From Deltaproteobacteria bacterium (GTDB lineage: Bacteria; Desulfobacterota; DSM-4660; Desulfatiglandales; HGW-15), in contig JAFGPH010000326.1 of the NCBI GenBank assembly GCA_016926135.1, positions 1 to 9,915 on the forward strand: DNA of 9,915 nt, in the 5' to 3' direction. Of this stretch, positions 1-7,041 are shown piece by piece. The translations under genes were made by a program, and so were the position numbers. Under the pieces are notes generated by a model that worked only from the letters and a program-made list of their open reading frames with translations, was not told where the DNA came from and did no database searches. Positions within the stretch are counted from its first letter, which is position 1. Every line of letters begins with the position of its first letter.

Positions 1-926
1 CAGAGTTCGAAGACGGCCACTTTGGGCACCCGGGCGGCCAGTTGACGCAAGGGTGACATGGGATATGGCCAGAGGGTGATGGGCCGGAAGAGTCCGGCCC
101 GGAACCCCTCTGCCCGGAGGTTCTCAATGGCGCTTTCGGCAATACGGGCGGCGGTGCCGTACGCCACCGCCACGATTTCGGCATCGTCGGCCTGGATGGT
201 CTCCCAACGCTGTTCCTCGGCCGTGATCCGATCGTATTTCTCCTGGAGGTGCACGTTGTGGCGGGAGAGGATTTCCGTGTTCAACAACATGGAAAAGATG
301 GCCCTTGGTTCCCGTCCCTCACATCCGTCCAGGACCCACTCCTTTCTGCCCAGGTCCGCAGGGTCGATGGGGTCCGGAAAGACCACCGGTTCCATGACCT
401 GACCCATGAGACCGTCGCCCAGGATGAGGACAGGGGTACGGTACTTGTCCGCGAGATCGAAGGCCGTAAAGGTGAGATGGGCCAGTTCCTGGCACCCCGC
501 AGGCGCGAGAACAGGGGTACGATAGTCCCCGTTGCCTCCACCGCGGGTGGCCTGGAAGTAATCCGCCGCAGAAGGTGCGATATTTCCCAGGCCGGGTCCG
601 CCCCTCATCATATTCGCAATGACGCCGGGCAATTCCTGGCCCGCCATGTAAGAGATGCCTTCCTGTTTCAGGGCGATACCCGGTGAGGACGACGAAGTCA
701 TGGCACGAGCCCCGGCGGCCGCAGCCCCAAGGACCATATTGATGGAAGCGAGCTCACTTTCCGCCTGGATGAATGTACCGCCCACTTCAGGCAGGCGCGC
801 TGAAAGATATTCAGGCAACTCGTTCTGGGGAGTGATGGGGTATCCGGCATAGAAACGGCAACCGGCACGTACTGCGGCTTCGCCCACCACGTGGGAGCCT
901 CGCATCAACATCTTTTCACTAGGCAC
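1..926 (-). CDS. vorB: 2-oxoacid:ferredoxin oxidoreductase alpha subunit, VorB type (3' end cut by window)
   Basis: Alpha subunit of a thiamine-pyrophosphate 2-oxoacid:ferredoxin oxidoreductase, which oxidatively decarboxylates a 2-oxoacid to an acyl-CoA and reduces ferredoxin in the cytoplasm. I translated 308 codons with no stop. The family signature FYAGYPITPQNE lies at residues 25-36, followed by an alanine/glycine-rich stretch (ESELASINMVLGAAAAGARA, 56-75) and TRGGGNGDYRTPVLAP (127-142). The GGGNGDYR segment resembles VorB (branched-chain 2-oxoacid) more than the KorA or PorA forms, but substrate cannot be settled from this. I place the start at GTG 926-924: GAGGTG (936-931) lies 6 nt upstream and the resulting MPSEKMLMRGSHVVGEAA fits family N-termini. 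This overlaps the ferredoxin stop by 8 nt, so the two are translationally coupled. ATG at 911 or 905 are weaker alternatives. The beta and gamma subunit genes would lie beyond the left edge. Confidence 0.88.
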   Translation of the reverse strand, partial: MPSEKMLMRGSHVVGEAAVRAGCRFYAGYPITPQNELPEYLSARLPEVGGTFIQAESELASINMVLGAAAAGARAMTSSSSPGIALKQEGISYMAGQELPGVIANMMRGGPGLGNIAPSAADYFQATRGGGNGDYRTPVLAPAGCQELAHLTFTAFDLADKYRTPVLILGDGLMGQVMEPVVFPDPIDPADLGRKEWVLDGCEGREPRAIFSMLLNTEILSRHNVHLQEKYDRITAEEQRWETIQADDAEIVAVAYGTAARIAESAIENLRAEGFRAGLFRPITLWPYPMSPLRQLAARVPKVAVFEL

Positions 927-1158
927 GGTACACCTCTATCGCTACTTCGGGACAAACAGTGGCGCACTGGGCACACCCGGTGCAGCCCTTTTGGCCTTCC
1001 TCGATCTCTTCGTTGAATCGAGCCGGTAAATAGCCTTTCTTGTTGAGGGAGTCGTCCGGGCCGATCCTGTGGTTGGGACAGACCCCGAAGCAGAGCTGAC
1101 ACCCCTTGCATCGCTCCCTCTGGATAACGATTCTTCCTTTTGCCTTTTTTTCCGCCAT
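919..1158 (-). CDS. 2[4Fe-4S] ferredoxin subunit of the 2-oxoacid oxidoreductase
   Basis: A 79-residue ferredoxin, the likely delta subunit or electron acceptor of the adjacent 2-oxoacid oxidoreductase. Two complete clusters are visible: C17-x2-C20-x2-C23-x3-C27-P and C59-x2-C62-x2-C65-x3-C69-P. The roughly 30-residue separation between them, longer than in clostridial ferredoxin, is typical of KorD/VorD-type subunits. The N-terminus is lysine-rich with no signal sequence, so it is cytoplasmic. The ATG at 1158 is preceded by GAGG only 2 nt away, closer than usual, so translation may be inefficient or the true start may differ slightly. The gene is first in the leftward operon, downstream of a promoter candidate at 1280-1252, and its 3' end overlaps the next gene's start. 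Confidence 0.9.
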   Translation of the reverse strand: MAEKKAKGRIVIQRERCKGCQLCFGVCPNHRIGPDDSLNKKGYLPARFNEEIEEGQKGCTGCAQCATVCPEVAIEVYRA

Positions 1159-1251
1159 AGCCTCAATGCCGAAGTCAGAATTAGCCCCTGGGATCCTCAG
1201 GTCTCCCTGGAAGGGAAATGCAAAACCGCAGGGACTTATTAAAAAATAATC

Positions 1252-1280
1252 TTTCTATATTCAAAATGCCTGCTTGTCAA
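1252..1280 (-). promoter_or_regulatory. Sigma70-type promoter candidate for the vor operon
   Basis: Read on the minus strand there is a perfect TTGACA at 1280-1275, a 17-nt spacer, then TAGAAA at 1257-1252 (4 of 6 matches to TATAAT). An alternative TATAGA at 1259-1254 would give a 15-nt spacer. Transcription would start near 1245 and leave a leader of about 85 nt before the ferredoxin ATG. Within this leader, TTATT/AATAA arms (1237-1249) form a weak AT-rich inverted repeat. The call rests on motif match and position only. Confidence 0.5.
1256..1261 (+). promoter_or_regulatory. Weak -10 candidate for the rightward fdh operon
   Basis: TATATT matches TATAAT at 5 of 6 positions and lies upstream of the structured leader, but no good -35 hexamer is found 16-18 nt before it. 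It overlaps the leftward -10 box, so if both are used the two promoters would compete for the same DNA. I found no convincing GG-N10-GC sigma54 site. The rightward promoter is not settled by the sequence. Confidence 0.2.
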
Positions 1281-1311
1281 GCCAATTTTCTCATGATTTT
1301 TACGGGACCAG

Positions 1312-1428
1312 GGGGCCGTGACGGGATATCGCCGGGTTCAATGAAGCCGGTGGTAACTGAGGCAGCCTCATGGGCGTGAAGGCCTTCGGAAAGGAAGCAA
1401 AAATTGGTTTGAAAGTCCGGCCTTTTTT
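1312..1428 (+). promoter_or_regulatory. Structured leader RNA ending in a U-run; candidate Moco/Tuco riboswitch
   Basis: A closed RNA fold can be drawn by hand. The outer helix pairs GGCCG-U-GAC (1314-1322) with GUC-CGGCC (1415-1422), with one bulged U. It encloses three hairpins: GCCGG/CCGGU with inner UUC/GAA (1331-1351), UGAGG/CCUCA with loop CAG (1358-1370), and CCUU/AAGG with loop CGGA (1383-1394). The 3' strand of the outer helix runs directly into six T residues (1423-1428), the arrangement expected if ligand-dependent folding decides termination. Known context: the Moco RNA motif lies upstream of molybdenum- and tungsten-cofactor enzymes and biosynthesis genes, and this leader precedes a Mo/W-pterin formate dehydrogenase. 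Assignment to that family is from memory of its general look and is not a computed match. The class could also be another leader type. Confidence 0.5.
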
Positions 1429-1455
1429 GCTATATTCCCATGGTTTTGTTGGAGG

Positions 1456-1475
1456 GCAGAGCAATTGCGCTCTGC
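1456..1475 (+). repeat. Perfect 7-bp inverted repeat in the fdhA leader
   Basis: GCAGAGC (1456-1462) and GCTCTGC (1469-1475) are exact reverse complements around a 6-nt loop, AATTGC. It sits between the structured leader and the fdhA start codon and is followed by a pyrimidine-rich stretch (1476-1492) without a clean T-run, so it is not a standard terminator. It could be an operator, a second RNA hairpin or a transcript-stabilising element. The rest of 1429-1549 shows only AT-richer sequence and the ribosome binding site. Confidence 0.5.
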
Positions 1476-1549
1476 TCTATCTTCTTTATCTCTATGGATG
1501 TTTCCAGAAAAAGAAAAGTCCATTCATTCTTTTTGAGCATGAGGTAACG

Positions 1550-4321
1550 ATGGAATCTTCATACGCGTTTGTCATGGACGGCCACGAGTTCGCCTTTACG
1601 CCCGGTGAGACGATCCTGGACGTGGCCCGGCGCAACGGCATCGACATCCCGACCCTCTGCCACCTGAAGGGCGCGAGCCCTACAGGTGCGTGCCGCATCT
1701 GCGTCGTGGAGGTGGAGGGAGCCAGGACCCTGCTGGCGGCCTGTTCCACCCCGGCGGCCCCGGGGATGGTGGTGAGGACCGAGAGCCCGAAGGTGGTTCA
1801 GGCGAGGCGGCTCAATCTGGAACTCCTCCTTTCCTCGGGCCACCACAATTGCCTGGCCCAGGATCTGGACATGGATTCGTGGACCGATTTCCAGTTAAAG
1901 GCCATGGAGACAAAGGAGCATCAGGACCTGTGCCCTGTCTACGGCGAATGCCGCCTGCAGGATCTGGCCATACGCTACCAGATCCGCTCGAACCGCTTCG
2001 TCCCCTCCCAACCCCGTTATCTCGTGGAGAATGTGAACCCTTTCATTGTAAGGGACCTCTCCCGGTGCATTCTGTGCGGCCGTTGCGTTCAGGCCTGCAA
2101 CGAGGTCCAGGTGAACAACGCCATCAGTCATGGGTACCGGGGAAGCGCATCGAAGATCGTGGCCAGGGGGGACCGTTCCCTCAAAGACTCGGACTGTGTC
2201 TTCTGCGGGGAATGCGTTCAGGCCTGCCCTGTAGGGGCCCTGGTCAGCAAAAAGGACTTTGAGTCCAGGGGGCCGATCAGAGGGGAGTCCAGGAGGGTGC
2301 GCACCACCTGCGCTTACTGCGGCGTGGGATGCCAGCTCTATCTCCATGTGAGGGGGAAGCGGGTGGTGAAGGTGACCGGCGTGGAGGATGTGGGGCCCAA
2401 CTTCGGCAGCCTATGCGTGAAAGGTCGATTCGGGTTTGACTTCATCCATGACGAGGCAAGGCTCACATCCCCCCTGATCCGGGAGAACGGAAGTTTTCGG
2501 GAGGCCTCCTGGGATGAGGCTCTCCAGTGCGTGGCGGAAAGGCTGTCTGCCGTCAGGAAGGAATCCGGGGCGGATGCCATCGGTTTTCTCTCCAGCGCGC
2601 GGATCACCAATGAAGAAAACTACCTGGCCCAGAAGCTCGCAAGGGCCGTAGTCGGCACGAACAATGTGGATCACTGCGCCCGGCTCTGACACAGTTCCAC
2701 CGTGGCCGGTCTGGCCGCAGCGTTCGGAAGCGGTGCGATGACCAACCCCATTGGGGACATCGAGAAGGCCAATGTGATTCTCATCACCGGCTCCAATACG
2801 ACGGAGAATCATCCCGTCCTCTCCTCCTACGTGAAGAGGGCGGTCAGTTTCAAGGGGGCGAAGCTCATCGTGGTGGATCCCCGCCGGATCGACATCACCC
2901 GTTTAGCCACGCACTGGCTGAGGCCGAACCTGGGCACGGACGTGGCCTGGATCAACGGGATGATGCACGTGATCATCAAGGAGAGGCTCTACAATGAGGA
3001 GTATGTGACCTCCCGCACCGTGGGCTTGGACGAGGTCAAGAAGACGGTAGAAAAATACACGCCCGAGTATGTGGAAGGCATCACGGGGATCCCGAGGGAT
3101 CAGCTCATCGAGGCCGCCAGACTCTATGCCGGGGCTCCTGCCGCCTCCATCCTGTATGCCATGGGCATTACCCAGCATATCACCGGGACAGACAACGTGA
3201 AGTCCCTTGCCAACCTGGCCATGCTCTGCGGAAACGTGGGCGTGCAAGGCGGGGGCGTCAATCCCCTCAGGGGTCAGAACAACGTCCAGGGGGCCTGCGA
3301 CATGGGAGCTCTTCCGAACGTCTACACGGGATACCAGAGGACAAGCGATCCGGCGCTGAGGGAAAAGATGGCCAAGGCATGGGGGGTGGAGAGCCTGCCC
3401 GAGAAGGCGGGCCTTGGGGCGACGGAAATGATGGAGGCTTCGGGAAAAGGGACCATAAAGGCCATGTACATCATCGGGGAAAACCCGATGGTTTCCGACC
3501 CTGATCTGACCCACGTCAAGAAGAGCCTGGAGAGGCTGGAGTTCCTGGTGGTGCAGGACATCTTTCTCACCGAGACGGCCCGCCTGGCCCATGTGGTGCT
3601 TCCGTCGGCCTCCTTTGCCGAAAAGCAAGGCACCTTTACCAACACGGAACGCAAGGTGCAGCGTGTTCGCAAGGCCGTGGAGCCCCCGGGTCAGGCCAGA
3701 GAGGACTGGTGGATTATCGCCGAATTGGCGGGGAAGATGGGATACCCCATGAAGTACGAGAACGCCCGGGCCATCATGCAGGAAATCGGCATCGTGACGC
3801 CGTCCTATTGCGGCATCAACTATGACAGGCTCCGCAGGGAGGGGATCCACTGGCCGTGCACGGGCACCGATCATCCTGGGACGCCCTGTCTGCATATGGA
3901 CCAGTTCACGTGCGGTCTGGGCGTGTTTCATGCCCTGGAATGGATACCGCCCGCCGAGGTTCCTGACTCGGAGTACCCTTTCTACCTCACCACGGGGCGG
4001 GTCCTTTATCAGTACCACACGGGGACCATGACCATGAAAAGCGGAGACCTGAACAGACTCGCCCCCGAGTGCTTCGTGGAGATTTCCCGCGGTGACGCGG
4101 ATGCCTGCCGACTCAGGGAGGGTGATGTCGTCCGTGTGGCTTCCCGGAGGGGTGAGATCCGAGTCAGGGCCCAGATCTCGGAAAAGGCCGTGGAGGGGAC
4201 TCTCTTCATTCCTTTCCACTACGCGGAGGCTGCGGCCAACGTGCTTACCCACTCGGCTCTGGACCCGACGGCGAAAATACCGGAACTCAAGGTCTGTGCC
4301 GTCAGCATCCGGAAGGCCTAG
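1550..4321 (+). CDS. fdhA: Selenocysteine formate dehydrogenase, catalytic subunit with NuoG-like N-terminus (UGA read as Sec380)
   Basis: Cytoplasmic Mo/W-bis-pterin enzyme, 923 residues, interconverting formate and CO2. In-frame TGA at 2687-2689 lies in DHCARL-U-HSSTVAG, the active-site signature of Sec formate dehydrogenases, and the frame continues unbroken to 4321. Domains: plant-type [2Fe-2S] (C37, C48, C51, C65); His/Cys cluster region (H98/H99, C101, C128, C134); two [4Fe-4S] clusters (C173/176/179/183 and C216/219/222/226); molybdopterin-domain [4Fe-4S] (C254/257/261/289); catalytic domain; C-terminal dinucleotide-binding domain (about 800-923, including TTGRVLYQYHTGTMT). The Fe-S N-terminus marks the NAD(P)- or ferredoxin-linked soluble type, to be joined by NuoE/NuoF-like subunits downstream. 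Start ATG 1550 has GAGG 5 nt upstream; the reading frame is open back to 1370, but that part falls in the leader RNA and lacks family similarity. No signal peptide. Confidence 0.95.
2687..2722 (+). promoter_or_regulatory. Sec codon and bacterial SECIS hairpin
   Basis: The UGA at 2687 is followed by a hairpin: GUGGCC (2702-2707), loop GGUCU (2708-2712), GGCCGC (2713-2718), with one G-U pair. The loop GGUCU and its start 21 nt after the U of UGA match what I recall of the E. coli fdhF SECIS, which SelB binds to deliver Sec-tRNA. This shows that the stop codon is recoding and not a mutation. selA, selB, selC and selD are not in the window and must be elsewhere in the genome. Confidence 0.9.
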
Positions 4322-4381
4322 CTCCTGCGAAAAGGGAAGAAGGGGTTCCGGATGCGGATGCCTTTGGATGTGTCAGCAATC

Positions 4382-4404
4382 GCCGCGCCATGCGGCCAGC
4401 TTTT
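4382..4404 (+). other. Small GC hairpin between fdhA and the nuoE-like gene
   Basis: GCCGC (4382-4386) and GCGGC (4392-4396) form a 5-bp stem with a 5-nt loop, followed after CAGC by TTTT (4401-4404). The stem is short and the T-run is only four long and not adjacent, so this is at best a weak terminator or an mRNA processing or stabilising site. It sits in the longest plus-strand gap (97 bp), where fdhA levels could be set apart from the downstream genes. Confidence 0.25.
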
Positions 4405-4418
4405 GAGGAGAGATAGCC

Positions 4419-4919
4419 ATGTTGCGAGCTGAGGAGTTTCACACGATCAATGCGGATCTCACCCCCGAGGTAATGGCCAAGGTGGACCGGATCATCGAGG
4501 CCCACAGAGGCAAACCGGGATGTCTGATCCCCGTGCTCGAGGAAACCCAAGGGATCACGGGGTACCTGCCCGTCGAACTCCAGGACTACATTGGCACGAG
4601 GCTCAATATCCCGGGGAGTACGATCTACGGGGTCGTCACCTTTTACTCCCTTTTCTCCATGGTGCCCAAGGGACGGCACAATATCAAGGTCTGCATGGGT
4701 ACGGCCTGTTACGTAAAGGGGATCGGCGAGATCCTGAATCGCCTCCAGGCGGCGTTTAAGCTGGAGGTGGGAAGCACCTCCGAGGATAGGCGGTTTTCCC
4801 TGGAGGCCGTGAGGTGCCTGGGGGCATGTGGGCTCGCACCGGTGATTGTGGTGGACAGCGATACCCATGGTGGGATGACTCCGGACAGGGTGGTGGATGT
4901 TCTGAACAGGTACGAATAG
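4419..4919 (+). CDS. NuoE-like [2Fe-2S] thioredoxin-fold subunit (NAD-linked formate dehydrogenase gamma)
   Basis: A 166-residue protein of the 24-kDa complex I subunit family (NuoE, HndA, HydC). A helical N-terminal region (about 1-80, with LIPVLEETQGITGYLP at 36-51) precedes a thioredoxin-like domain with cluster ligands C92-x4-C97 (VCMGTACY) and C133-x3-C137 (CLGACG), the exact family spacing. It would carry electrons between the NuoF-like flavin subunit and FdhA. Length is normal for the family. The start has GAGGAGA at 4405-4411, 7 nt before the ATG. In many related operons nuoE is followed at once by nuoF; here the NuoF-like gene lies more than 4 kb downstream, with a cassette of regulatory-looking genes between them. 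Confidence 0.92.
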   Translation: MLRAEEFHTINADLTPEVMAKVDRIIEAHRGKPGCLIPVLEETQGITGYLPVELQDYIGTRLNIPGSTIYGVVTFYSLFSMVPKGRHNIKVCMGTACYVKGIGEILNRLQAAFKLEVGSTSEDRRFSLEAVRCLGACGLAPVIVVDSDTHGGMTPDRVVDVLNRYE

Positions 4920-4942
4920 GGAAGGGATCGGGTAGGTATTGG

Positions 4943-5302
4943 GTGAAGCTTTCTGACGTGAAAGAGGCACTGAAGGCCGAGGTCATCTTCGGCGAACACA
5001 AGCTGGATATGACGGTTCGGGCCGCTGCGGGAAGCGATCTGATGAGCGACCTCCTGACAGGCCCGACGGCGGGCGTCTTGCTGCTCTCCGGTCTGAACAA
5101 TCTTCAGGTGATTCGCACCTCGATTATCGCGGGCATTGCTGCGCTGGTTATTGTAAGGGGTAAGAGGCCTGATCAGGGTATGATCTCTCAGGCGCGGGAT
5201 CACGACCTGCCCATCCTTTCCACCCCTTTCACCATGTATACGGCCTGCGGGCGCCTGTTCAGGGAAGGACTTCGAGGAGTGGAACGAAAGGTGACGGTCT
5301 AG
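4943..5302 (+). CDS. DRTGG-domain protein, divergent copy
   Basis: A 119-residue single-domain protein resembling the DRTGG domain, known from the N-terminal parts of some phosphotransacetylases and from CBS-domain proteins, whose function is not established. It aligns along its length with the second copy at 7038-7385: AAAGSDLMSDLL (32-43) against AGGYCGDLLSDVM, IAGIAALVIVRGKRP (62-76) against LRELAAIILVNGRNP, and LPILSTPFTMYTACGRLFREG near the end against IPLLLSSLTAFHLAGRLYELG. The GGY part of the signature is lost here. I start it at GTG 4943, with GGTAGG (4931-4936) 6 nt upstream and 23 nt after the nuoE-like stop. The frame is open back to 4814, but that would overlap the nuoE-like gene by over 100 nt. 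No membrane segment or cysteine cluster is seen. Perhaps it forms a heterodimer with its paralogue. Confidence 0.8.
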   Translation: MKLSDVKEALKAEVIFGEHKLDMTVRAAAGSDLMSDLLTGPTAGVLLLSGLNNLQVIRTSIIAGIAALVIVRGKRPDQGMISQARDHDLPILSTPFTMYTACGRLFREGLRGVERKVTV

Positions 5303-5317
5303 AATCGGCGGTTTTCG

Positions 5318-5743
5318 ATGCCCCATCTGACCAGGGAATTCGCCATTAAGGCAAAGGACTTCATCAAGGCGGGGGAGGTCTCTATTCAGGTCCAGGGGCT
5401 CCTGAAGACGATAGGGTTCGGCGCGGATATCATCAGGCGGGTGGCCATCTGCGCCTATGAGTCTGAGATGAATGTGGTGATGCACGGGGGGGATGGGGCA
5501 CTGACGCTGTCGGTGGATACCGATGGGATCCTTCTCGAAGTCAGGGATGACGGGAAAGGGATCGAGGATATCGATCTCGCCCTTCAGGAAGGGTATAGCA
5601 CGGCCTCCCCGGAAGACAGGGAGAGGGGCTTCGGCGCGGGGATGGGATTGCCCAACATCCAGAGAAACACGGATGATCTTGAAATCCGATCTGAAATGGG
5701 AAAGGGCACACATCTGAAAATGACCTTCAGGGCCGGCGCATGA
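5318..5743 (+). CDS. RsbW-like GHKL ATPase / serine kinase
   Basis: A 141-residue stand-alone histidine-kinase-type ATPase domain of the anti-sigma-factor class. The N box is CAYESEMNVVMHG (45-57; E48, N52 and H56 are the expected Mg-ATP positions), the G1 box is VRDDGKGI (75-82), and the G2-like lid is GFGAGMGLPNIQ (104-115). There is no dimerisation/phospho-acceptor helix pair and no sensor domain, so it is not a full histidine kinase. Known RsbW and SpoIIAB proteins phosphorylate a serine on an anti-anti-sigma protein; no STAS-type partner is in the window, and the DRTGG proteins next door are possible substitutes (inference). The start follows an in-frame TAG at 5300, with GGCGG 6 nt before the ATG. 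It ends in an ATGA overlap with the next gene. Confidence 0.85.
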   Translation: MPHLTREFAIKAKDFIKAGEVSIQVQGLLKTIGFGADIIRRVAICAYESEMNVVMHGGDGALTLSVDTDGILLEVRDDGKGIEDIDLALQEGYSTASPEDRERGFGAGMGLPNIQRNTDDLEIRSEMGKGTHLKMTFRAGA

Positions 5744-7041
5744 AACCGGAGAAGGCAGAGGATAGAATGCCGTCCCACTACGTACAGATCGTGGAGGAGA
5801 AGTGCAACGGGTGCGTGCTCTGCATGAAGGCTTGCCCGACCAAGGCGATTCGGGTGAGGGAGGATCAGAAGGCACGGATCGAGGGTGTCTGTATCGATTG
5901 CGGGGAGTGTGTCAGGGTCTGCCCCAGAGGCGCGGTCGAGGTGGTGACAACGGGTAGCGATCATGGGAAGCTGAACCGCTATCCGATCATCGGCCCCTCT
6001 CCGGTACTCTACACCCAGTTCGGGGAGGAGTTTACGCCCAACGAGATCCTGTTGGCCGTGCGAAAGGCATTCCGGTACGTCTACGATCAGGCATACACCC
6101 ACGAGCTCTTCAATGCGGCCACGGAGCTTTTCATCCAGGAGTGCCGGGAGGGGAAGCGCGAGGTCAACTGGCCCATCATTTCACCGGTCTGCCCGGTGGT
6201 GAACCTCCTCATCGCCTATCGTTTTCCCTCGCTGCTTGATCATATCCTGCCCATCGTGGCGCCGAGGGAGATTGCGGCAAGGGAACTCAAGAGACGCCTC
6301 TACTGTGAGGGCGTGTTCAATACGGATGAATTCGGGATCTATCACGTGTCGCCCTGTTCCGCAAAGATGCTTTCCATCAAGGAGCCCATGTTTCTGGAGG
6401 CTTCGCACATCAATGGCGTCCTGGGGATCAATGAGGTATTTCACGCCGTCAAGAGGCACCTGGGGCAAGTCGACGAGGAGGTGATTCTGCACCACTCCAG
6501 CGGGGTAGGGATCGGCTGGGGGGGGTCGGGCGGCGAGATCGCGGGCCTGGGGCTCGGCAATTACCTGGCGGTCTCCGGGATGCAGGAGACGATTCGTTAT
6601 CTGGAGAAGATCGAAATGGGGCTCCTCACCGATGTGGAGTACATTGAATTCAGGTCGTGTTCCGAAGGCTGCATTGGGGGCCCCCTGACCGTGGCGGACA
6701 AGTATCAGGCCAAGAGGACACTGGAAAAAATCGTTCGAAAGTTCGGTGTTGAAAAAAGGGTAAGCATTAAGAGGGTGCAGAAGGCCTATCAGGAGGGGTG
6801 GTTTGCCAGTAACAAAGTGAGATCCCCCCTGAACGATCCACTGAAGCGCCTCTCCATCCCCGATGCGATCGAGAGGCAGGAGAGAATCGAGCAGTTGCTT
6901 CAGAGGCTTCCCCGAAAAGAGTGTGCCCTCTGCGGTTCTCCGGATTGCCGCACCTTTGCAGAAGACGTGGTGGACGGCCGGGCTTCCCCTGAGAGATGCA
7001 TGTTTCTCAAACGTTCCATAGCGGGAGGGTTAAAGAAGTGA
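5740..7041 (+). CDS. [FeFe]-hydrogenase-like protein with altered H-cluster motifs, putative sensor
   Basis: A 433-residue protein. Two N-terminal [4Fe-4S] clusters (C22/25/28/32 and C51/54/57/61) precede an iron-hydrogenase large-subunit domain (about 75-350) and a C-terminal CxxC-x4-C-x16-C Fe-S module (C395/398/403/420, as in PF04060). The hydrogenase motifs are changed: L1 is SPVCPVV with C151 kept but V150 where catalytic enzymes have the proton-transfer cysteine (TSCCP); L2 is SPCSAK (C206) in place of MPCTxKK; L3 is RSCSEGCIGG (C307, C311). All four H-cluster cysteine positions survive, so a cluster may bind without fast turnover. Sensory group C hydrogenases share this domain order but usually carry a C-terminal PAS domain, which is absent here. 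ATG 5740 overlaps the upstream stop (ATGA); in-frame ATG 5767, 4 nt after AGAGGA, is an equally good start. A GTGA overlap links it to the next gene. Confidence 0.88.
   Translation: MKPEKAEDRMPSHYVQIVEEKCNGCVLCMKACPTKAIRVREDQKARIEGVCIDCGECVRVCPRGAVEVVTTGSDHGKLNRYPIIGPSPVLYTQFGEEFTPNEILLAVRKAFRYVYDQAYTHELFNAATELFIQECREGKREVNWPIISPVCPVVNLLIAYRFPSLLDHILPIVAPREIAARELKRRLYCEGVFNTDEFGIYHVSPCSAKMLSIKEPMFLEASHINGVLGINEVFHAVKRHLGQVDEEVILHHSSGVGIGWGGSGGEIAGLGLGNYLAVSGMQETIRYLEKIEMGLLTDVEYIEFRSCSEGCIGGPLTVADKYQAKRTLEKIVRKFGVEKRVSIKRVQKAYQEGWFASNKVRSPLNDPLKRLSIPDAIERQERIEQLLQRLPRKECALCGSPDCRTFAEDVVDGRASPERCMFLKRSIAGGLKK

Noticed and set aside
58..852. Plus-strand open frames at the left end
   Set aside because: They are opposite the conserved VorB reading frame, which stays open from 926 to the window edge and carries family signatures.
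1370..1549. A 60-residue N-terminal extension of FdhA starting at ATG 1370
   Set aside because: ATG 1370 lies inside the folded leader RNA, has no ribosome site, and the extension does not resemble the [2Fe-2S] domain start; ATG 1550 has GAGG at good spacing.
2687..2701. fdhA as a pseudogene or two separate genes split by a stop
   Set aside because: The stop is UGA at the exact Sec position of formate dehydrogenases, the frame is unchanged on both sides and a SECIS-like hairpin follows.
2903..4252. A 449-codon open frame on the minus strand inside fdhA
   Set aside because: It is antisense to the conserved molybdopterin domain, rich in His, Gly and Arg without family motifs, and is a by-product of high GC at third positions.
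4814..4942. Longer start (ATG 4814) for the first DRTGG gene
   Set aside because: It would overlap the conserved end of the NuoE-like gene by over 100 nt and add sequence unlike the domain; GTG 4943 gives the family length.
5740..7041. A catalytic [FeFe]-hydrogenase
   Set aside because: The proton-transfer cysteine of L1 is Val and the L2 residues differ from catalytic enzymes, so H2 turnover is unlikely to be its main role.
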